From NCBI RefSeq assembly GCF_012911935.1, contig NZ_JAAXLA010000006.1:62001-126000 (forward strand): 64,000 bases of DNA. The letters are read 5' to 3'. Shown here piece by piece: positions 17,042 to 25,666 of the stretch. How positions within the stretch are numbered: the first letter of the stretch is position 1; each line of letters starts with the position of its first letter. Made by a program: the position numbers and the translations under genes. A model generated the notes under the pieces. It ran no database searches and was not told where the DNA came from. It was given only the letters and a program-made list of their open reading frames with translations. Source of the DNA: Pseudonocardia acidicola (lineage in GTDB: Bacteria; Actinomycetota; Actinomycetes; Mycobacteriales; Pseudonocardiaceae).

Positions 17042-18105
17042 CAGACCGTCACCAGTTCGCGCAGCTGACCGAAGCGCCGCTCGCCGATGCCCTCGATCTC
17101 GCGGAGCTGGTCGACGCGGGTGAACCGACCGTTGCGGGCCCGCCACTCGAGGATGCGCTGGGCGGTGACCGGTCCCACCCCGGGCAGGCCGTCGAGTTGC
17201 TCCGCGGTGGCCCGGTTGAGGTCGATCCTGCCGCCGGGGGCCGCCGGGCCGGCCGTTCCACCGGCATCGGCGCCGGGACCCGGCGCCGTCGCGGCGGCGT
17301 CCGGGGCGGCCGGCACACCGACCGCGACCTGCTCACCGTCGCCGACCCGGCGGGCGAGGTTGACGGCGCTCAGATCGGTGCCGGCCAGCGGACCCCCGGC
17401 GGCCTCGATCACGTCGGCCACCCGCGAGCCGTCGGGGACCCGAACCAGGCCCGGCCTCGCCACCTTGCCCGCGACGCTCACGACGATCGGCCCGGGTGTG
17501 CCGGCCGCCGGATCGGGCGCGGCGTCGGCCTGAGCGCCGGCGGCGGGGTCGGCGCTCAGGCCGACCCTGGGCAACGCGGTGACCGGTTCCGCCTGTGGCC
17601 GCCCGGACCAGACCCCGACGGCCGCCAGCACCGCGGCCACGGCGGCCACCAGCGCGAGCGCGGTCGCCCCCGGCCGGCCCGGGTCGAGCCGGGCACCGCG
17701 CCAGCCCTCCGGGACCCAGCGACGCACGGCGGCCCGGGCCCGCCCGGTGATCGCGGCGTGGGCCGGCCGTCCGGGGCGATCCGGCGTCCCCGCCTGCTCG
17801 TCGGGCCCGGCCCCGTGCGGTTCCGCGGGATCACTCGCCGCCGCTGCCGGGCCGGCTGCGGGACCGCCCCGGGGAGACCGGGTGGCCACCCGGGGCAATG
17901 GCAGCGTGGGCGGGTCGTCGGCGTCAGCACCACGGGCCGGGCCGGGCCGGGCGGACGCCGGCTGCCCGCCCGCCGATCCCCGTGCAGCGGCACCGGACCG
18001 CCGCGACGGCACCACCGCGGCTGCGCCGTAGGGCCGCCCGACGGGGATGGCGAGCACGGTCGCCAGCCGTCGCCCGGCGTCGGGGTGGGGGTCTCGGCGG
18101 GCCAC
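17041..18105 (-). CDS. comEA: ComEA-family helix-hairpin-helix DNA-binding protein
   Basis: ComEA binds incoming DNA at the cell surface and hands it to ComEC. Of 354 residues, the first about 175 are low-complexity Pro/Ala/Gly with one membrane span (ATALALVAAVAAVLAAVGVW), followed by an SLBB domain (IVVSVAGKVARPGLVRVPDG) and a C-terminal HhH pair (IDLNRATAEQLDGLPGVG ... GRFTRVDQLREIEGIG). Start GTG 18105 is set by a -10 box 7 nt upstream; the frame is open further but carries no homology. Coupled to comEC. Confidence 0.88.
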   Translation of the reverse strand: MARRDPHPDAGRRLATVLAIPVGRPYGAAAVVPSRRSGAAARGSAGGQPASARPGPARGADADDPPTLPLPRVATRSPRGGPAAGPAAAASDPAEPHGAGPDEQAGTPDRPGRPAHAAITGRARAAVRRWVPEGWRGARLDPGRPGATALALVAAVAAVLAAVGVWSGRPQAEPVTALPRVGLSADPAAGAQADAAPDPAAGTPGPIVVSVAGKVARPGLVRVPDGSRVADVIEAAGGPLAGTDLSAVNLARRVGDGEQVAVGVPAAPDAAATAPGPGADAGGTAGPAAPGGRIDLNRATAEQLDGLPGVGPVTAQRILEWRARNGRFTRVDQLREIEGIGERRFGQLRELVTV

Positions 18106-18112
18106 GCCATCG

Positions 18113-18118
18113 ACGCTA
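18113..18118 (-). promoter_or_regulatory. -10 element TAGCGT of comEA
   Basis: On the minus strand TAGCGT precedes the GTG at 18105 by 7 nt. It supports a start much shorter than the full open frame. Confidence 0.5.
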
Positions 18119-18286
18119 GGACGAGCAGGAACCCGTTCGCGCAACCTCGTCGCCCGCTGTGGATGGCGGATCCCCGATGGGGACAACCGACCACGCCAGC
18201 GGTCCACAGTGGCGGTCTCGTCGGTGCGGTCGGGCATCCTGGGCGGGGACCCGCGGCGCGCCGCGCGCCGGCCCGGCGCGCCCGCC

Positions 18287-19135
18287 TCAGGCCTTCGGCA
18301 CCACGACCACGCCGAGCAAGCCGGTCCCGGCGTGCGCACCGATCACCGCGCCCACTTCGGACACCAGCAGCCGATCGGCGTGCGGCAGCCGGGCCCGCAG
18401 CCGTTCGGCCAGGTCGTCGGCCCGCCGGGCCGCGCCCAGGTGATGCACCGCCAGGTCGACCGGCCCGCAGCCCGCCGCCTGCACCGCGAGATCGACCAGC
18501 CGCTGCGACGCCCGCTCGGTGGTCCGCACCTTCTCCAGCGGCATGATCCGGCCCTCGGACAGGTGCAGCAACGGCTTCACCGCCAGCGCCGTCCCGAGCA
18601 GCGCCGCGGCCGCCCCGATGCGTCCGCCGCGGCGCAGCCGGTCCAGGTTGTCGACCGAGAAGAACACCCGGCAGCGGGCCGCGACGTCGGCCGCCGCGTC
18701 CTCGACCACCGCGCCGCCGGCCCCCGCGTCGGCGGCATCCGCCGCGGCCAGCACCGCGTAGCCCAGGCCCATCGCCATCGCCCGCGAGTCGACCACCCGC
18801 ACCCGGTCGGGGCCGACCTCCTCCGCGGCCAATCGCGCGGCGTCCCACGTCCCGGACAGCTCACGGGACAGGTGCACCGAGACGACCCCGTCCGCTCCCT
18901 GCGCCAGCGCCTCCCGGAAGCAGGCGGCGAACGCGGCCGGCGTGGGCCGGGAGGTCTGCACATCCAGATGCCGGTCGGCGAGAGCCGCGACGAGTTGGGT
19001 CGGGCCGATGTCCTGCCCGTCGCGCCCGACGCGGTCGCCCAGCCGCACCTCGAGGGGGACGATCCGGATACCGCGCTGCTCGGCAACGCCCGGGGGTAGG
19101 TAGGTGGTCGAGTCGGTCACCACGGCGACGGGCAC
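18287..19135 (-). CDS. DegV-family fatty-acid-binding protein
   Basis: DegV proteins (FakB type) present bound fatty acids to a fatty-acid kinase. The 282-residue protein shows VAVVTDSTTYLPPG at the start, QTSRPTPAAFAACF near 63, VHLSRELSGTWDAAR, and the late LLGTALAVKPLLHLSEG and HAGTGLLG. GTG 19135 is preferred: a -10 box lies 8 nt upstream and homologues begin at this point. It corresponds to Rv2417c in the mycobacterial order; the eis gene found next to it there is missing here. Confidence 0.92.
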   Translation of the reverse strand: MPVAVVTDSTTYLPPGVAEQRGIRIVPLEVRLGDRVGRDGQDIGPTQLVAALADRHLDVQTSRPTPAAFAACFREALAQGADGVVSVHLSRELSGTWDAARLAAEEVGPDRVRVVDSRAMAMGLGYAVLAAADAADAGAGGAVVEDAAADVAARCRVFFSVDNLDRLRRGGRIGAAAALLGTALAVKPLLHLSEGRIMPLEKVRTTERASQRLVDLAVQAAGCGPVDLAVHHLGAARRADDLAERLRARLPHADRLLVSEVGAVIGAHAGTGLLGVVVVPKA

Positions 19136-19143
19136 GTCGACGC

Positions 19144-19149
19144 ACCTTA
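19144..19149 (-). promoter_or_regulatory. -10 element TAAGGT of the degV gene
   Basis: TAAGGT on the minus strand lies 8 nt before the GTG at 19135, separating degV transcription from the octT group upstream. Confidence 0.4.
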
Positions 19150-19214
19150 AGGCATGTCGCGGCGCGGGACAGAAGACCCGGACGAATCGGACCTGGACGG
19201 GCCGTCGACGATGC

Positions 19215-19946
19215 TCATTCCCCGAGCTCCGGCTCCAGCAACTCCGCCAGCGCCGCGCCGACCGCGGCGTGCGCCGGCCAGCCCCAGTGCATGCCGTCGG
19301 GATTGCCCTGCCCGGACAGCACGTGATCCCCCACCAGCGCCGGCAGGTCCAGCAACGCGACCCCCGCGCCCGCCGCCCACTCCCGGGTCGCCCGCTCTGC
19401 AGCCGCCCGGCCCGCGTGCACCCCCGCATAGACCGAGGCCCGATGCACCGACGGCAGCGCCGCGACCACCGGGACCCCCGGCCGGATCGCGTGCACCGCC
19501 TGCCGGCACTGCTCCAGGTAGCCGACGGTGAGCCGGGGCGGCAGCGCCACCGGCCCACCCCCGGGCAGCACGGCGAACGCGCGGGACAGGCCCGGCTGGG
19601 CACGCTGGTACCCGGCGCGAACCGCCCGGCGGAGCCGGTCGGGCCGCAGCACCGGGATGAGCTCGCGCAGCGCGGTGGGCAGCGGCGACGGTAGCGTGTC
19701 CATGCCGCCGACGCCGAGGACCAGCGCGTCCACCTTCGGCATGACCGCCCACACCCGCGGGTCGCGGGTCAGGGCATGCCAGGCGTGTCGCGCGGTCCAG
19801 CCGATGCCGGCGACGAGTACGGCGCGCCCGCCGAGCCCGGCCGCGGCGACGTTGGGCCACAGCCGCGGCTCGTCGGCCGGCTCACCGCGCTCCGGGCCGT
19901 GGAAGGCGAGGGAGTCGCCGAGGACCAGCAGCAGCGGTCCCCGCAT
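19215..19946 (-). CDS. octT: SGNH-hydrolase-fold acyltransferase, probable diglucosylglycerate octanoyltransferase
   Basis: In mycobacteria OctT (Rv2418c) adds octanoate to diglucosylglycerate, an early step of methylglucose lipopolysaccharide synthesis. This 243-residue protein has the SGNH blocks: LVLGDSLAFHG near the N-terminus (Ser), LGVGGMDTL, and NPDGMHWGWPAH near the end (Asp and His). Length and the neighbours gpgP-rsfS agree with OctT. ATG 19946 follows the gpgP stop by 1 nt; a TTG at 19964 would add six residues. Assignment rests on gene order and fold rather than on diagnostic residues. Confidence 0.78.
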   Translation of the reverse strand: MRGPLLLVLGDSLAFHGPERGEPADEPRLWPNVAAAGLGGRAVLVAGIGWTARHAWHALTRDPRVWAVMPKVDALVLGVGGMDTLPSPLPTALRELIPVLRPDRLRRAVRAGYQRAQPGLSRAFAVLPGGGPVALPPRLTVGYLEQCRQAVHAIRPGVPVVAALPSVHRASVYAGVHAGRAAAERATREWAAGAGVALLDLPALVGDHVLSGQGNPDGMHWGWPAHAAVGAALAELLEPELGE

Positions 19947-19947
19947 C

Positions 19948-20598
19948 TCACTCGCCCGCGCCAACGTTGTACCCGGTCAGCCGCCAGCGCGGGTGGCCCG
20001 GGCGGCGGGCCAGTGTCACCCAGCGGGCGTTGCCCACCCCGCCGATCGACGGCCAGGTCTCCTCGGGCAGCCTCAGCAACCCCGACGCCAGGCCCGCGAT
20101 CAGCCCGCCGTGGGCCACCAGCAAGCCCGTCCGGCCGTCGCCGTCGACGTCGCCGTCGCCGTCGACGCCGGCGGCCAGCTCGGCGTCGAGTTCACGTACC
20201 ACCGGCAGCGACCGGGCCACGACCTCCACCCGGGACTCACCGCCGGGCGGGGCCCAGGTCGGGTCGGAGCGCCAGGTCGCGATCGCGCCCGGCCAGTCGG
20301 CTTCGATCTCGTCGATCGTGCGGCCCTGCCACTCCCCCAGGTGTGTCTCACGCAGCCGCGAGTCCAGTTTCACGGGCAGCCCGGTGACCGCGGCGACCTG
20401 GTCCGCGGTGTCGACCGCCCGGCTCAGGTCCGAACTGATCAGCCGGTCGGCTCCGAACCGGGCCAGCTCCCGGGCCGCCCGGGCCACCTGCGTACGGCCC
20501 TCGTCGGTCAGCTGCGAGTCGATATGCCCCTGCATCCGGCCCGCGACGTTGTAGTCGGTCTGTCCGTGCCGCAGCAGGATCAGCCTGCGCAGGCTCAC
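19948..20598 (-). CDS. gpgP: histidine phosphatase, probable glucosyl-3-phosphoglycerate phosphatase
   Basis: GpgP (Rv2419c) dephosphorylates glucosyl-3-phosphoglycerate in the methylglucose lipopolysaccharide route. This 216-residue member of the phosphoglycerate mutase superfamily has the phospho-His motif LLRHGQTDYN at residues 7-16, the acidic ETHLGEWQG, and the second His in LLVAHGG. GTG 20598 overlaps the rsfS stop (GTGA). A short hexanucleotide-repeat insert (AAGVDGDGDVDGDG) precedes LLVAHGG and looks like slippage. Gene order supports the specific name; chemically it could be another small phosphatase. Confidence 0.82.
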   Translation of the reverse strand: MSLRRLILLRHGQTDYNVAGRMQGHIDSQLTDEGRTQVARAARELARFGADRLISSDLSRAVDTADQVAAVTGLPVKLDSRLRETHLGEWQGRTIDEIEADWPGAIATWRSDPTWAPPGGESRVEVVARSLPVVRELDAELAAGVDGDGDVDGDGRTGLLVAHGGLIAGLASGLLRLPEETWPSIGGVGNARWVTLARRPGHPRWRLTGYNVGAGE

Positions 20599-21011
20599 CC
20601 GGCCGCGCCAGGAGGCGGGGTGGAGCCTGCGCCGTTGGCCTGCTCCGCGGTGTCCAGCTCGGGGAACTCGATCTGCGGGCAGTCCTTCCAGAGCCGATCG
20701 AGGCCGTAGAAGCCGCGCTCGTCGCTGTGCTGCACGTGCACCACGACGTCGGTGAAGTCCAGCAGCACCCACCGTCCTTCGCGCGTGCCCTCCCGCCGAG
20801 TCGGCTTGACGCCGTGCTCGCGCAGTTTCTCCTCGACCTCGTCGACGATCGCCTGGACCTGCCGCTCGTTGGGCGCCGAGGCGATGACGAAGCAGTCGGT
20901 GATGACCAGCTGCTCCGAGACGTCCAGCACGACGATGTCGTGGGCCTTCTTGTCCGCGGCGGCCGCCACGGCCACCCGGGCCAGCTCGAGCGCCTGATCG
21001 GTTGCCGTCAC
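20595..21011 (-). CDS. rsfS: ribosomal silencing factor RsfS
   Basis: RsfS binds L14 on the 50S subunit and blocks subunit joining in starvation. The 138-residue protein has DIVVLDVSEQLVITDCFVI and the family-typical FTDVVVHVQHSDERGFYGLDRLW. It starts with GTG, preceded by GGAAGGGG. It is the first gene of rsfS-gpgP-octT with overlaps throughout. In related genomes nadD lies directly upstream; here the lipase and a pseudogene intervene. Confidence 0.96.
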   Translation of the reverse strand: MTATDQALELARVAVAAAADKKAHDIVVLDVSEQLVITDCFVIASAPNERQVQAIVDEVEEKLREHGVKPTRREGTREGRWVLLDFTDVVVHVQHSDERGFYGLDRLWKDCPQIEFPELDTAEQANGAGSTPPPGAAG

Positions 21012-21225
21012 TACCGTCGATCCCCTTCCCGTGCGGCCCGGTCCGGGCCGCCACCCGACTCGATTGTCCCAGCATGCCTGGGGACGCCTGACTCAGGAGG
21101 GTTCACCGCGACGCCATGCCCGTCGGCGCGCCCCTTCGGCCCGGCAGCCGGCCGGACGTCATCCGACCGACCCCGACCGGGCAGCCGGTGGCAGAAGAGG
21201 CTGCGCCGGTCATGATCGGCCGGAC

Positions 21226-22224
21226 TCAGCTACGGGCGTAGGGCTGCAGCGGCGGCTCCACCGCGACGTGCGGCGCGCCCGCCAGGCTCGTCGCGACCTG
21301 GCTGTTGAAGCGCAACTCATTCGCGGGCAACGCGACCGGGTCGACGCCGGGCATCAGCGGGGCGCTGCACACGGCCCGGTCGATCCGGGCGGCGTCGGCG
21401 GGACCCGCGTGGTCCAGCGCGTCGATCACCACCGCGTAGGCCACCGGGTCGATGGTCCCCATCATGAGGTGGTCGGCCACGTGGGCTGGGCAGATCTGCT
21501 GCACCGCGATGTTGCTGATGCGCCCCGGCCCGGTGTACAGCGACGAGCTCGCGTCGGGCGGCAGGTTCGGCACGACGACCTCGTCCTGCACCGAATAGAC
21601 CTGCGTGTAGTTGATCCCGGAGTAGGTCTCCCGGCCCGCGTTCAGCGTGGCCAGGAAGCGCGAGCCGGTGCGCTGCTGCCAGATCGACGGCGCGCACCCG
21701 GTGGCACAGATCGCGAAGGCGTCGAGCGTGCCGTGGTTCGACGGATCGATGCCGATCACGTCGTCGACGTCGCCGCGGGTGTCGGGCCAGAACTTCAGCG
21801 CCCACCGGGTGATCATCCCGCCCTGGCTGAAACCGACGACGTCGACGTGGCGCCCGGCGCGGTCAGCCATCGTCCGCAGGGCGGAGACGACGTACTCGGC
21901 CGAGACCTGGATGTCGGACATCCCGTGGTTCGGCAGGGTCACCGCGCAGTACGACCTGCCCACCGCGGCGAACGCGCGCTCGTAGTTCCAGTCGAAGTTG
22001 ACGTCCGCGGTGAGCGTGGTGCCGGGGATGAGCAGCACCGGGTCCTGCGTCGCGTTGTCGATGCCGGCGCTGCAGGTCAGGCTCGCCGCCAGGTCGGCCG
22101 GTGCCACGTCCAGCCGCGGACCCGTGTCCGCGACGGCAGGCGACACCCCGACCGACACCGCCACCAGCGCGGCAGCCGCTGCCGCCACGATCGCAGCCAA
22201 CGCGCGCGGACCTCGACGTCCCAC
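21226..22224 (-). CDS. secreted triacylglycerol lipase-like alpha/beta hydrolase
   Basis: The 332-residue precursor has an N-terminal signal peptide (RALAAIVAAAAAALVAVSVGVSPAVA) and an alpha/beta-hydrolase domain: PVLLIPGTTL (oxyanion region), VDVVGFSQGGMITRWAL with nucleophile Ser in GFSQG, and HVADHLMMG near the C-terminus for the His. Layout and motifs resemble Candida antarctica lipase B-like bacterial lipases. GTG 22224 has GAGGGG at good spacing; GTG 22233 is an alternative. It sits inside the otherwise conserved nadD-rsfS pair, which suggests late insertion. Confidence 0.85.
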   Translation of the reverse strand: MGRRGPRALAAIVAAAAAALVAVSVGVSPAVADTGPRLDVAPADLAASLTCSAGIDNATQDPVLLIPGTTLTADVNFDWNYERAFAAVGRSYCAVTLPNHGMSDIQVSAEYVVSALRTMADRAGRHVDVVGFSQGGMITRWALKFWPDTRGDVDDVIGIDPSNHGTLDAFAICATGCAPSIWQQRTGSRFLATLNAGRETYSGINYTQVYSVQDEVVVPNLPPDASSSLYTGPGRISNIAVQQICPAHVADHLMMGTIDPVAYAVVIDALDHAGPADAARIDRAVCSAPLMPGVDPVALPANELRFNSQVATSLAGAPHVAVEPPLQPYARS

Positions 22225-22390
22225 TCGCCCCACCCCTCGCGAATACCGTTGTGAGCTGCAACGACCGAGTCCGTGGACGGATACGTGCAGCCGAGCCGAG
22301 ATGGCGTGACGAAGGTGGGGCAGGGGCCCACACTGAGCGCTCACCGCGTCGTGCATCGCGGGTGCGCAACCCGGACGAAGGGGGGCGACC

Positions 22391-22725
22391 ATGGGGGTGA
22401 CGAACTCGTACCGGCCGGCGGATCCGCCGGGGCCGGTGCTGGAGACCACTGTCGGTAGTGTTCTGCGGGAGGCCGCGGCATCGGCCGCGGACGAGCCGGC
22501 GATGGTGGGGGCTTGCCCGACCCGGCGGCGCGACGGTGCTGGACCTTCGGTGAGGTGCTCGACGAGACCGAGCGGGTGGCCCGCGCGTTGACCGCGCGGT
22601 TCGCGCCCGGAGAGCGGGCGGCCGTGTGGGCGCCCAACCCGCCGGAGTGGCGGTGCTGGAGTTCGGGGCTGCACCGGCCGGGTTGACGCTGGTCACGGTG
22701 ATCCCGGGCAGCCCGCCTGCCTGGG
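22391..22725 (+). pseudogene. N-terminal remnant of an acyl-CoA synthetase (FadD-like)
   Basis: Three frames in turn give MGVTNSYRPADPPGPVLETT ... ADEPAMVG, then LPDPAARRCWTFGEVLDE ... ERAAVWAPNPPEW, then AVLEFGAAPAGLTLVTV. Read together these are the first about 110 residues of an AMP-binding acyl-CoA ligase. Each junction (near 22508 and 22650) is the loss of one G in or next to a G-run. Homology stops after VTV, and the remaining about 400 residues, including the AMP-binding core, are absent. It is oriented against nadD and the lipase. Confidence 0.75.
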
Positions 22726-22831
22726 TGAGCTCACGGCGGACCGCCGCGCGGGGCCACCTTCGGGCTTCGGCCTGCATGCGGTCCTGGGCGCGGGTTGTAC
22801 CCGGACCACCCCGGCTGATCGTTTTCGCTGG

Positions 22832-23425
22832 TCAGGACTCCGCGTCGCGGTAGAGGTGGCGCTTGGAGATGTACTGCACGACCCCGTCCGGCACGAGGTA
22901 CCAGACGGGCCTGCCCTCGGCGACGCGCCGGCGGCAGTCGGTCGAGGAGATCGCCATGGCCGGAACCTCGATCAGGGTGACCGCGCCGTCGGGCAGGTGC
23001 TCGTCGCCGAGCTCGTAACCGGGCCGGGTGACGCCGACGAAGTGCGCGTAGGTGAACAGCTCGTCGAGCTTGCGCCAGGACAGGATCTGCGACAGCGCGT
23101 CGGCACCGGTGATGAAGAACAGCTCGGCGTCGGGCATCGTGGCGTGCAGGTCGGCGAGGGTGTCGGCGGTGTAGGTGGGTCCGCCGCGGTCGATGTCGAC
23201 ACGACTGACCGAGAACCGCGGGTTCGAGGCGGTGGCGATGACCGTCATCAGGTAGCGGTCCTCGGCGGGACCGACCTGGCGTTCGGTCTTCTGCCACGGC
23301 TGCCCGGTGGGCACGAAGATGACCTCGTCGAGGTTGAACCGGTCGGCGACCTCGCTGGCCGCGACCAGGTGGCCGTTGTGGATGGGATCGAATGTCCCAC
23401 CCATCACACCGATCCTCCGCCGCAC
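22832..23425 (-). CDS. nadD: nicotinate-nucleotide adenylyltransferase
   Basis: NadD joins nicotinate mononucleotide and ATP to form deamido-NAD. The 197-residue enzyme shows [15 protein letters not shown] at 6-20 with the HxGH nucleotidyltransferase motif, [10 protein letters not shown], and the late [14 protein letters not shown] (SSTxIR-type). Start GTG 23425 lies 6 nt after a TAGGCT -10 box. It is separated from its usual partner rsfS by about 1.8 kb. Confidence 0.96.
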   Translation of the reverse strand: MRRRIGVMGGTFDPIHNGHLVAASEVADRFNLDEVIFVPTGQPWQKTERQVGPAEDRYLMTVIATASNPRFSVSRVDIDRGGPTYTADTLADLHATMPDAELFFITGADALSQILSWRKLDELFTYAHFVGVTRPGYELGDEHLPDGAVTLIEVPAMAISSTDCRRRVAEGRPVWYLVPDGVVQYISKRHLYRDAES

Positions 23426-23431
23426 CGGCGC

Positions 23432-23437
23432 AGCCTA
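23432..23437 (-). promoter_or_regulatory. -10 element TAGGCT of nadD
   Basis: TAGGCT on the minus strand ends 6 nt before the GTG of nadD and falls in the short gap after the flavin reductase gene, so nadD has its own promoter. Confidence 0.5.
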
Positions 23438-23495
23438 GACGGCGCAACCCGTGTCGTGATCACCGGCGCGTGCGGGATCGGGCATCGGGGGCAGG

Positions 23496-24893
23496 TCAGT
23501 GCTGCCCGACCGGCACCGGTTCCCGGACGGCGACGCGCTCCGCGAGCTCGACGAGCGGACCCTCCAGCACCTCGCTGAAGGTGGGGAACGGGTGCACGAC
23601 GTCGGTGAGCACCGACAGCGGGATGTCTCCGCGCACCGCGAGTGACATCTCGGAGATGAACTCCTCCGCATGCCCCCCCATCGCGGTGGCCCCGATGACG
23701 GTGCGCCGGGACGGGTCGGCGACCAGCTTGACCCATCCCGTCGACACGCCGTCGATCTGCGCGCGGACGGTGTCGCCGAGATCGGCCTTGGCGACGAGCG
23801 GCTCGATGCCGGCGGCCCGGGCCGAGGATTCGGTGTGCCCGACGGCGGCCAGGGCCGGCTCGGTGTAGACCGCGCGCGGGACCGCCCGGTAGTTCGCGAC
23901 GGCCTCGCGTCCCATGAGATTGGCCGCGACGATCCGGCCCTGGTACTCAGCGGTGTGGGTGTGCGGGCTGATGCCGGTGACGTCGCCGACCGCCCACACG
24001 TGCGGGGCACCGACCACGCGGCAGTGATCGTCGACGGGCATCGGAGCACCCGGCCGGACCTGCAGGCCGACCTCCTCGAGTCCGAGGTCGATCGTGTACG
24101 GCACCCGGCCCGCGGCCAGCAGCAGCTTGTCGGCGTCGACCGGCCGCCCGGTGTCGAGCGCGACCCGGACCCCGGTGCCGCGGGGGGAGATCTCGGTCAC
24201 GGTGGCGCCCGGCAGCACCCGGCCGTCCACGGTGTGCAGCGCCTCGGTCAGGGTGTCGGCGACCTCCGGCTCCTCACGCGGCAGCAGCCGGTCGGCCTTC
24301 TCCACCACCGTGGTCACGGAGCCGAACAACGCGAACAGGTGGGACAGCTCGCAACCGACCGGGCCCCCGCCCAGCACCACGATCGACTCGGGCAGCCCGT
24401 CGGAGCTCATCGCCTCCTCGCTGGTCCACGGTTCGATGTTCTCGATGCCGGGCACCGGCGGGATCTCGGGGACCGACCCGGTGTCGATCACCAGGTCGCG
24501 GTAGCGGATGCGCACCCCGGAGACGTCCACCACGCCCGGCCGCACGATTCGGCCGTGGCCGCGGAACAGCTTGTGGCCCGCCCGGCGCAGCTGCTCGGCG
24601 GCCTCGAAGTCGTCGCGGTTGTGCACCAGCTTGTCGCGCCGCCGCACGGTCATCGTGTACGCGGTCTCGGGCGGCTCCGGGCCGAGGAAGACCGGCATGA
24701 ACTCCGGGTTCGACGCCAGCCCCCATACGTGCGCGGTCTGCAGCATGGCCTTGCTCGGCACGCAGGCCAGGTACGGGCAGTTCCCACCGACCAGGCCCTG
24801 CTCCACGACGGCCACGCTGCGTCCGGGCAACGAGTTCCAGGTCATCTGGGCCCCGGGGCCAGACCCGATGATCACGACGTCGAAGGCCTCCAT
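23496..24893 (-). CDS. class I FAD-dependent pyridine nucleotide-disulfide oxidoreductase
   Basis: The 465-residue flavoenzyme has FAD motif VVIIGSGPGAQ at the N-terminus, the redox pair in GGNCPYLACVPSK (CxxxxC, residues about 39-44), NAD(P) motif VVLGGGPVGCELSHLF near 175, and VWAVGDVTG near 290. The C-terminal HPFPTFSEVLEGPL carries the dimer-interface His and resembles mercuric-reductase/LpdA-type enzymes rather than true lipoamide dehydrogenase. No N-terminal metal domain or C-terminal Cys pair is present, so mercuric reduction is unlikely. ATG 24893 is preceded by GGAGAGGAG. The disulfide or quinone substrate is unknown. Confidence 0.88.
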   Translation of the reverse strand: MEAFDVVIIGSGPGAQMTWNSLPGRSVAVVEQGLVGGNCPYLACVPSKAMLQTAHVWGLASNPEFMPVFLGPEPPETAYTMTVRRRDKLVHNRDDFEAAEQLRRAGHKLFRGHGRIVRPGVVDVSGVRIRYRDLVIDTGSVPEIPPVPGIENIEPWTSEEAMSSDGLPESIVVLGGGPVGCELSHLFALFGSVTTVVEKADRLLPREEPEVADTLTEALHTVDGRVLPGATVTEISPRGTGVRVALDTGRPVDADKLLLAAGRVPYTIDLGLEEVGLQVRPGAPMPVDDHCRVVGAPHVWAVGDVTGISPHTHTAEYQGRIVAANLMGREAVANYRAVPRAVYTEPALAAVGHTESSARAAGIEPLVAKADLGDTVRAQIDGVSTGWVKLVADPSRRTVIGATAMGGHAEEFISEMSLAVRGDIPLSVLTDVVHPFPTFSEVLEGPLVELAERVAVREPVPVGQH

Positions 24894-25014
24894 GGCGGGC
24901 TCCTCTCCACCGGCGGGAGTGCCGATGCTGCCCGGCCCGCCGGGCGCGGCGCCTCGGCCCGCCGGTGCCAGCCCGTCGGTGGGAACCTGTCCTTCCGGGG
25001 GGAGGCGACCCGGT

Positions 25015-25647
25015 TCAGCGCGGGTAGGCGTGCCGGAACTGGACGCTGATCCGCGGTCCGGCCGTCCTGACCTTGGGCACGGCGTGCTGCCAGGTCCGCT
25101 GGCACGAGCCGCCCATCACCAGCAGGTCGCCGGGGCCGGGCAGGAAGCGCACGCTCGTGCCGCCGCCGCTGGGGCGCAGCCGGAAGGGCCGGACCGCGCC
25201 GAGCGAGACGAGCGCGACCACGGCCGAGGGCAGCTCGCGGGCGACCCGGTCGCCGTGCCAGGCGACGCTGTCGGCGCCGTGGCGGTAGAGGTTGACTCCC
25301 ACCTGGGTGAACGCCACGCGATAGCGCTCGCCCAGCGCCGCGGCCATCGTACGCAGCACCGGAACCGGTGGGCCCGGTCCGTCGTCGAGGCTCCAGCGGT
25401 GGGTCAGCCGGGGTTCGGGCAGCACGCGCTCGTACATCCGGATGTCGCGCCGCCGCCACGGGGTGAGCTCGAGCAGCCGGGTGAACAGCTCGTCGGCGCC
25501 GCGCAGCCAGCCCGGCTGGTGGTCGACCCAGGCGCCGCCGGCCAGCTCGTGGCGCCGCAGCCCGCGCCCGTCCACGGCCAGCTCGATGCCGGCACCCGCC
25601 GCGGCGGTGTCGAGCAGCGACGGCTGCCAGGCGAGATCGAGGGCCAC
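25015..25647 (-). CDS. alkB: AlkB-family 2-oxoglutarate/Fe(II) DNA dealkylase
   Basis: AlkB removes 1-methyladenine and 3-methylcytosine lesions by oxidative demethylation. The 210-residue protein has the iron-binding HxD in VAWHGDRVAREL (about 127-133), VVALVSLGAVRPFRLR, GDLLVMGGSCQRTWQHAVPK with the distal His, and PRISVQFRHAYPR with the 2-oxoglutarate Arg. GTG 25647 lies 6 nt after a TACAGT -10 box, and a perfect SOS palindrome covers the -35 region. It is divergent from fdhA. Confidence 0.92.
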   Translation of the reverse strand: MALDLAWQPSLLDTAAAGAGIELAVDGRGLRRHELAGGAWVDHQPGWLRGADELFTRLLELTPWRRRDIRMYERVLPEPRLTHRWSLDDGPGPPVPVLRTMAAALGERYRVAFTQVGVNLYRHGADSVAWHGDRVARELPSAVVALVSLGAVRPFRLRPSGGGTSVRFLPGPGDLLVMGGSCQRTWQHAVPKVRTAGPRISVQFRHAYPR

Positions 25648-25653
25648 GGCCCG

Positions 25654-25659
25654 ACTGTA
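25654..25659 (-). promoter_or_regulatory. -10 element TACAGT of alkB
   Basis: TACAGT on the minus strand lies 6 nt before the alkB GTG. The matching -35 position (25677-25682) is occupied by one arm of the LexA box. Confidence 0.55.
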
Positions 25660-25666
25660 GCGGTTC

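Noticed and set aside
18157..18207. TGTGGA and TCCACA motifs as DnaA boxes or an origin-like site
   Set aside because: Only two imperfect sites, no AT-rich region and no dnaA, dnaN or gyrase genes nearby.
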